Source: an uncultured Aquimarina sp. (GTDB lineage: Bacteria > Bacteroidota > Bacteroidia > Flavobacteriales > Flavobacteriaceae). From it: a stretch of DNA of 64,000 nucleotides. The first letter of the stretch is position 1; each line of letters opens with the position of its first letter. Below the pieces are notes generated by a model. It was not told the origin of the DNA. It did no database searches and worked only from the letters and a program-made list of their open reading frames with translations. Positions 59,316 to 64,000 of this stretch are shown piece by piece. The stretch spans positions 1 to 64,000 of the forward strand of contig NZ_CANLYD010000002.1 of the NCBI RefSeq assembly GCF_947495315.1, given 5' to 3'. A program made the position numbers and the translations under genes.

Positions 59316-60038
59316 TTACCAAATACTGGCATTGATTTTCCCCCAGTTGCCTGTATAGGATTCGATACCAAAAACCTGATAATCAAAATCTCTTAGATTT
59401 CCCCATTCAGGTTTATGCCCTCCATATTTATTCCAGTGATTAATATGTGCTTGCATGTAAACTTGTTGATTAGAACCGGTTGAAACGTTCCCATGTTCAC
59501 TTATATATTGATAAAATGTTTTGGTACCAAGAATAGATGGAGCATTAGATCTCAATTGTTTCTTAAATTTATAATTCTTGCCATTTACAGTATAATTCTT
59601 GTTTTGATTTTGACCGGTAATACTCCCTTTTTCTACTACGTAGTATTCTACAAGTGGGGTTTGAGTCCAACCATATACTCCTACAAAATTATAAGACCCT
59701 TGAAGCGTACCAATATTATAATTTATCCTTCTTCCATTACCTGTTGACCAACCTTTTCCTCCAACAATATCTTGATTGTCGTTGTATTCAATCTCAAAGT
59801 TACCACTGTATTGATTGGCATACGGAAACGTCAATTTGCCCCATCCTCCTTCTTTATAAATGGTCCAAAAGTAACCCTTATTAGACCCATCGGTTCGGTT
59901 ATCACTAATGTAGCCATTACTGTCTATTGATTTTTGTTCAAATTCTAATGTTTCCGGAAGACTGTCAGAATTCAAATCATCGGAACAGTTTGTAAATAAA
60001 AACAAACAAAATACTGAAATGCTTAAAAAAGTTCTCAT
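59316..60038 (-). CDS. GH11 endo-1,4-beta-xylanase, lipoprotein
   Basis: The 240-residue product has a lipoprotein signal (LFTNC, Cys18) and a GH11 jelly roll. GWSTGNGRRINY, then YGWTQTPLVEYYVVE with Glu131 as nucleophile, and the C-terminal GIESYTGNW with Glu226 as acid/base are the family's key strands. GH11 enzymes act only on xylan, so this gene strongly supports the substrate of the locus. It is divergent from the LacI regulator gene with a 507-nt gap between. Confidence 0.93.
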   Translation of the reverse strand: MRTFLSISVFCLFLFTNCSDDLNSDSLPETLEFEQKSIDSNGYISDNRTDGSNKGYFWTIYKEGGWGKLTFPYANQYSGNFEIEYNDNQDIVGGKGWSTGNGRRINYNIGTLQGSYNFVGVYGWTQTPLVEYYVVEKGSITGQNQNKNYTVNGKNYKFKKQLRSNAPSILGTKTFYQYISEHGNVSTGSNQQVYMQAHINHWNKYGGHKPEWGNLRDFDYQVFGIESYTGNWGKINASIW

Positions 60039-60215
60039 AATTACATGTGTTTAGTTAGAATAATTTAAAAATTTACTCCCAATTATCAATATCAATGTTT
60101 TTAAACTAGATAATTGTGAATGCAAATGAATTTGTGTTAAATATTTAGTTAATACTCAAAATTATAACTCATTAGCAAAACGATCATCCATTTGATACTT
60201 TTAAAATCAAATTCT

Positions 60216-60230
60216 ACGAAAAGTTTTCGT
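60216..60230. promoter_or_regulatory. Palindromic candidate operator upstream of GH11
   Basis: ACGAAAAGTTTTCGT is a perfect 7+1+7 dyad in the 507-nt divergent gap 60039-60545, 178 nt before the GH11 start. The LacI-type protein encoded next door is a possible ligand. No other clear element is seen in the gap. Confidence 0.4.
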
Positions 60231-60545
60231 TGACACATAACACACTAAATATCAAACAAGTATTCATATGAAGCTTAGCTAACAGATTCAACTCTGATTT
60301 GGGGAATGACAATTTTCTAAAAAAGGATCCTCTAATACAATATTTGAAGCAATGTGTATTAGTTTTGTTGCAATTAGAATTTCAGATTCTTACAAATTAA
60401 ATTATTAAGATTACTTTACAAAAAAGATGTATTTGCTCCCATCATACACTTAATTGGTTAAGCCTTTTAAATACTATATTGATATTACCAAATACATCTC
60501 TAAAATCCCTATTTATCTTTAATAATTTTTATGAATACATAGCGT

Positions 60546-61577
60546 ATGAAAAAAAAGAGAATCACATTAAAGGATATTGCAAAAAAATTCAATGTTTCTA
60601 TTGCGACCGTTTCGAAAGCTCTTAATGATAGTTATGAAATTAGTAGCAACACTAAATCTATGATTCAGGAATATGCAAAAGAGCTTCAATATAAATCGAA
60701 TAACAACACTTTTGCAAACGAAAGACATAAAAGCACCAAAACAATAGGAGTTATTATCCCCAATATGCTTAATCACTTCTTTACCAAAGTTTTTGTAGGC
60801 ATCGAAAAGATTGCAACAGAAAAAGGATATAATATTATTACATGTATTTCTAACGAATCTCGAGAAAAGGAAGTTGCTGCTATGGAGCTATTAAAAAACT
60901 CAGATTTAGATGGGTTCATATTATCAATTGCAGAAGAAACACAAATCAAAAAGGACTTTAGCCATTTTCGGAATGCAATAAATCAAGGTATTCCAATCAT
61001 AATGATTGACAGAGTTACTGATGAAATAGAATGTGATAAGGTTATTGTAAATGACGAAGAAGGAGCTTTTAATGCTGTTAATTATTTTATTAAAACCGGT
61101 TGCAGAAATATTGCAATAGTTTCTAACATACACCAACTTAGTGTTGGAAAACTTAGACTTAAAGGGTATAAAAAAGCACTTACAGAAGCGGATATTCCAA
61201 TTGATGAAGACTTAATACTTAAAATTGACGAATTCAATGATATTAATACCTTGCTAAAAATATTACTTGATTCTAAAAAAGTCGATGCTATATTGTGTCT
61301 TGAAGAAGATTCTGCTATTAGCACTCTAAAAATGGTTTTATCTAAAGGGTATAAGGTGCCTGAAGATATTTCTATTATTGGCTTTACCAATGGTGTTCTT
61401 CCTCGCCATGTAACACCATCTATTACCACGGTAAGTCAACATAGTATTTATCTTGGAGAAGCTGCTACAAAAATCCTTATCGATAAAATAGAAAATGAAA
61501 ACATAGAAACCTCTTATACCACCAAAGTAATAAAAACGAACCTGATCGAAAGAGAAAGCACAAAACGAGTTCATTAG
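60546..61577 (+). CDS. LacI-family transcription regulator
   Basis: The 343-residue protein has an N-terminal LacI helix-turn-helix (residues 6-28, ITLKDIAKKFNVSIATVSKALND) and a periplasmic-binding-protein-type effector domain (TIGVIIPNMLNHFFTKVFVGIE, GFILSIAEET, ISIIGFTNG). It lies between xylanase genes and xylose catabolic genes and is probably a repressor responding to xylose or a derivative. It is convergent with the mutarotase gene. Confidence 0.93.
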   Translation: MKKKRITLKDIAKKFNVSIATVSKALNDSYEISSNTKSMIQEYAKELQYKSNNNTFANERHKSTKTIGVIIPNMLNHFFTKVFVGIEKIATEKGYNIITCISNESREKEVAAMELLKNSDLDGFILSIAEETQIKKDFSHFRNAINQGIPIIMIDRVTDEIECDKVIVNDEEGAFNAVNYFIKTGCRNIAIVSNIHQLSVGKLRLKGYKKALTEADIPIDEDLILKIDEFNDINTLLKILLDSKKVDAILCLEEDSAISTLKMVLSKGYKVPEDISIIGFTNGVLPRHVTPSITTVSQHSIYLGEAATKILIDKIENENIETSYTTKVIKTNLIERESTKRVH

Positions 61578-61604
61578 TAGGGTAGGAGAAACTAACTTAT
61601 AATT

Positions 61605-62645
61605 TTACCTGTTTTCAATAATTGAAAACTTAAAAACACTTCTATTCTCATATTCTTCTTCTGCCCTTATCAAAGAAGATGGAAAACGAGCATGATTAGG
61701 TGCATCAGGATAATTCTGATTTTCAAAACAAATAGCAGGAAAACGATGGTATCTTGCTTGATTTTTGAAATTCCAGTTAGGAAAATTTTCTGGGGTATAA
61801 ATTACTACTGAAGGTTGATTTGTACTTATTTCCATTTGTAAACCGCTTGCCGGAGCAATCAGTCTAGCTTTGATTTTATCTATTGATGCTCCATTTTTAG
61901 TATTATAAATAAAGGTGTCATCTATAAGACCAAAATTTTCTAACAATTTTAGGTCTTTCGACTTTAAAAAATCAAACTTAGTGCCCGTGACTGATCTTAG
62001 CTTTCCTGTTGGTAATTGTTTCGTATCAACTTCTAAATATTTAGGGCAATCTAAGAACAATATATGATCTAAAATACTACCCGAACCATTTAGATTAAAA
62101 TAACCGTGACTGGTAAGATTCACAAAAGTATCTTGATCTGAAATAGCTTTGTAGGTAACTGTAAGATTATTATCATCTGATAACTGATAGATTGCTTTTA
62201 CCTCTATATCTCCAGGATATCCTTCTTCCATATGCTTGCTATGATATGAAAAAACAACAGTGTTTGTATCTTGATTAACCGAGTCAACTTCCCAAAGTTT
62301 TTTATCAAAGCCTTCTAATCCACCATGTAAATGCACGTCATTTTCTTGAAATAGCTTATACTCTTTATTGTTAATAGTAAAGCCTCCATTACTGATCCTA
62401 CCTGCATATCTCCCTATCGAGGCTCCCAAAAACTTAGAACTGGGGTGATATGAAGCTTCTTTGTAGTCATTAACAGAATCCAATCCTACCACAACATTAA
62501 TCAATTCTTCTCTTTTATTCGGAATCACTAAGCTAACGATTGAAGCTCCATAATTAGTTAAGGTTAATTTAGCTCCTTGATTATTTATTAGTGTAGGAGA
62601 AACAAGTTCTAAATTTCTTTCTTTATATGATGCTTTTTGAGTCAT
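61605..62645 (-). CDS. Aldose 1-epimerase (mutarotase)
   Basis: The 346-residue cytoplasmic protein shows the GalM-family residues: HLHGG (His105, His107), NLTSHGYFNL (His180) and the Glu of AICFENQNYPDAPNH. It would interconvert anomers of imported xylose for xylose isomerase. It belongs to the leftward xylose-isomerase/transaldolase/mutarotase operon, 60 nt after the transaldolase gene. It is clearly diverged from the mutarotase at 328-1410. Confidence 0.9.
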   Translation of the reverse strand: MTQKASYKERNLELVSPTLINNQGAKLTLTNYGASIVSLVIPNKREELINVVVGLDSVNDYKEASYHPSSKFLGASIGRYAGRISNGGFTINNKEYKLFQENDVHLHGGLEGFDKKLWEVDSVNQDTNTVVFSYHSKHMEEGYPGDIEVKAIYQLSDDNNLTVTYKAISDQDTFVNLTSHGYFNLNGSGSILDHILFLDCPKYLEVDTKQLPTGKLRSVTGTKFDFLKSKDLKLLENFGLIDDTFIYNTKNGASIDKIKARLIAPASGLQMEISTNQPSVVIYTPENFPNWNFKNQARYHRFPAICFENQNYPDAPNHARFPSSLIRAEEEYENRSVFKFSIIENR

Positions 62646-62705
62646 TGACCTTTTTATAATTCATACTTGATTAGCATACTGATATGCTGTATGACGATAG
62701 TTATA

Positions 62706-63359
62706 TTAATTTCCTTTCTTATAATCCTCTAAGAACTTTGCTAAACCTATATCCGTTAAGGGGTGCTTTAACAATCCTGTTATCGATGATAAAGGTCCGG
62801 TCATTACATCTGCTCCTATTTTAGCACAATCTATTACGTGCATTGTGTGTCTAATAGATGCTGCAAGAATTTCAGTCTCAAAACCGTAATTATTATAGAT
62901 GTGTCTTATCTCTGATATTAGATGAAGTCCATCTGTAGAAATATCATCTAATCTTCCAAGAAAAGGAGATACATATGTAGCTCCTGCCTTTGCAGCAAGT
63001 AGTGCTTGTCCAGAAGAAAACACTAAAGTAACATTAGTTCTTATACCTTTATCAGAAAAATATTTACACGCCTTTATACCATCCTTTATCATAGGAAGCT
63101 TTACCACAATCTGCGGATGCAAAGCAGCTAGTGTTTCACCTTCCTTTATCATTCCTTCAAAATCAGTGGATATTACTTCTGCAGATACATCTCCATCAAC
63201 TATACTACATATTTTTTTGTAGTGATCAATTATGTTTTTCTCTCCTGTAATACCTTCTTTAGCCATTAGTGATGGATTCGTGGTTACACCATCCAAAATC
63301 CCTAAAGACTGTGCTTCAGATATTTGATCCAAATTGGCTGTATCAATAAAAAATTTCAT
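62706..63359 (-). CDS. Transaldolase / fructose-6-phosphate aldolase family protein
   Basis: The 217-residue protein is a short (TalC/FSA-type) transaldolase. Lys87 in VVKLPM is the Schiff-base residue; [11 protein letters not shown] and GADVMTGPL are family marks. Glu61 in SAEVIS and Phe in SPFLGR occur where fructose-6-phosphate aldolase has Gln and Tyr, so transaldolase activity is more likely. It would work in the non-oxidative pentose phosphate pathway on xylulose-derived sugars. It follows the xylose isomerase gene by 41 nt. Confidence 0.88.
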   Translation of the reverse strand: MKFFIDTANLDQISEAQSLGILDGVTTNPSLMAKEGITGEKNIIDHYKKICSIVDGDVSAEVISTDFEGMIKEGETLAALHPQIVVKLPMIKDGIKACKYFSDKGIRTNVTLVFSSGQALLAAKAGATYVSPFLGRLDDISTDGLHLISEIRHIYNNYGFETEILAASIRHTMHVIDCAKIGADVMTGPLSSITGLLKHPLTDIGLAKFLEDYKKGN

Positions 63360-63400
63360 ACTCTTTTTCTAAATAAAATATTATGAACTCAAGTAGCTCA

Positions 63401-64000
63401 CTATATATACTGATTAATAATATTTTCAAATAATTCTTGCTTTCCACTTTGTAAAGAAAGTTCACCGTTCTCGGATGCTATTTTGTACAGATCTTTTAAA
63501 TTTAATGCTCCATTTTCGAAATCTTTACCTTTCCCTGCATCGAAAGAACTGTATCTATCTGTTCTTAATTTTTCGTAAGATGATGAAGAAATTATTTTAT
63601 CTGCTGTGATTAACCCTCGTGCAAAAGTATCTGCTCCGCCAATATGTGCTAAGAAGACATCTTCCATATCAGTAGAGTTTCTTCTGATTTTCGCATCAAA
63701 ATTAACTCCTCCTCCTTGAAGTCCACCAGCTTTTAAGAATACTAACATGGCTTCCGTTACTTCTGAAATATTATTAGGAAACTGATCTGTATCCCATCCG
63801 TTTTGATAATCACCTCTGTTTGCATCTATACTTCCTAACATTCCTGCACTTGCAGCAACTTCTATCTCATGCTGAAATGTATGCTGTGCTAAGGTCGCAT
63901 GATTTACTTCTATATTTATCTTAAAATCTTTGTCTAATCCATGTTCTTTAAGAAACCCTATAGAGGTTGCTGTATCAAAATCATATTGATGTTTAGTAGG
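63401..64000 (-). CDS. xylA: Xylose isomerase, C-terminal part (cut by window edge)
   Basis: The frame stays open to the window edge; 199 residues are visible of an expected 440 or so. [36 protein letters not shown] and [13 protein letters not shown] are xylose isomerase signatures and include metal-binding Glu, His and Asp residues. The enzyme converts xylose to xylulose. The internal Met at 63841 is not the start. It would be followed in transcription by the transaldolase and mutarotase genes; xylulokinase is not in the window. Confidence 0.96.
   Translation of the reverse strand, partial: PTKHQYDFDTATSIGFLKEHGLDKDFKINIEVNHATLAQHTFQHEIEVAASAGMLGSIDANRGDYQNGWDTDQFPNNISEVTEAMLVFLKAGGLQGGGVNFDAKIRRNSTDMEDVFLAHIGGADTFARGLITADKIISSSSYEKLRTDRYSSFDAGKGKDFENGALNLKDLYKIASENGELSLQSGKQELFENIINQYI

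Noticed and set aside
59212..59322. Longer N-terminus of the SUMF1-domain lipoprotein
   Set aside because: It would overlap the GH11 gene end and the terminator at 59265-59289, and it hides the lipobox.

Overview
The window looks like part of the chromosome of a marine flavobacterium (Bacteroidota). It is AT-rich and carries two SusC/SusD pairs, a hybrid two-component regulator, many lipoprotein polysaccharide-degrading enzymes, secreted proteins with type IX secretion (T9SS) tails, and promoters of the Bacteroidota TANNTTTG type. The genus cannot be fixed from the sequence alone; an Aquimarina-like organism would fit.

Left part (1-41.2 kb): a rhamnose-centred utilisation region. It opens with two identical 69-nt repeats abutting a tRNA-Ala(GGC) gene (135-208). 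Leftward genes encode a mutarotase, an esterase and a sulfatase; a GH43-like enzyme is divergent from them. A second leftward run (15.2 to 5.4 kb) encodes SusC, SusD, a GH78 alpha-L-rhamnosidase, a fucose/arabinose isomerase-type protein and the rhamnose transporter RhaT. A GntR-type regulator is divergent from an operon for cytoplasmic rhamnose breakdown: bifunctional rhamnulose-1-P aldolase/lactaldehyde dehydrogenase, rhamnose isomerase, rhamnulokinase, L-lactate dehydrogenase and an NCS1 permease. Next come a TPR protein, a membrane LytTR regulator and three exported proteins, then an unclassified TIM-barrel-like lipoprotein, a GH2 enzyme, a true formylglycine-generating enzyme (which would activate the sulfatase), a DoxX-like/MerR pair and a GH30-like enzyme. 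Together these would cut a sulfated, rhamnose-containing glycan at the cell surface, import the pieces, and convert rhamnose to DHAP and pyruvate.

Two features tie this part together. First, the last 35 nt of the tRNA-Ala gene are repeated in the same orientation at 41189-41223, with one mismatch. This is the footprint expected of an element inserted at a tRNA 3' end, though no integrase is present. Second, six promoters, all inside that interval, share an 18-bp motif (CAGNAT-N4-CAGGAT direct repeat) exactly 19 nt upstream of a TANNTTTG-like -7 box.

Right part (41.3-64 kb): a xylan utilisation locus. It holds a GH10 xylanase with a fibronectin-III domain, a surface glycan-binding protein, SusD, SusC, a GH3 enzyme with a PA14 insert, a hybrid two-component regulator, a sodium/sugar symporter, a SUMF1-fold lipoprotein, a GH11 xylanase, a LacI regulator, a mutarotase, a transaldolase-type protein and the 3' part of xylose isomerase, which runs off the window edge. 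Xylan would be cut outside the cell, xylo-oligosaccharides imported, and xylose fed to the pentose phosphate pathway.
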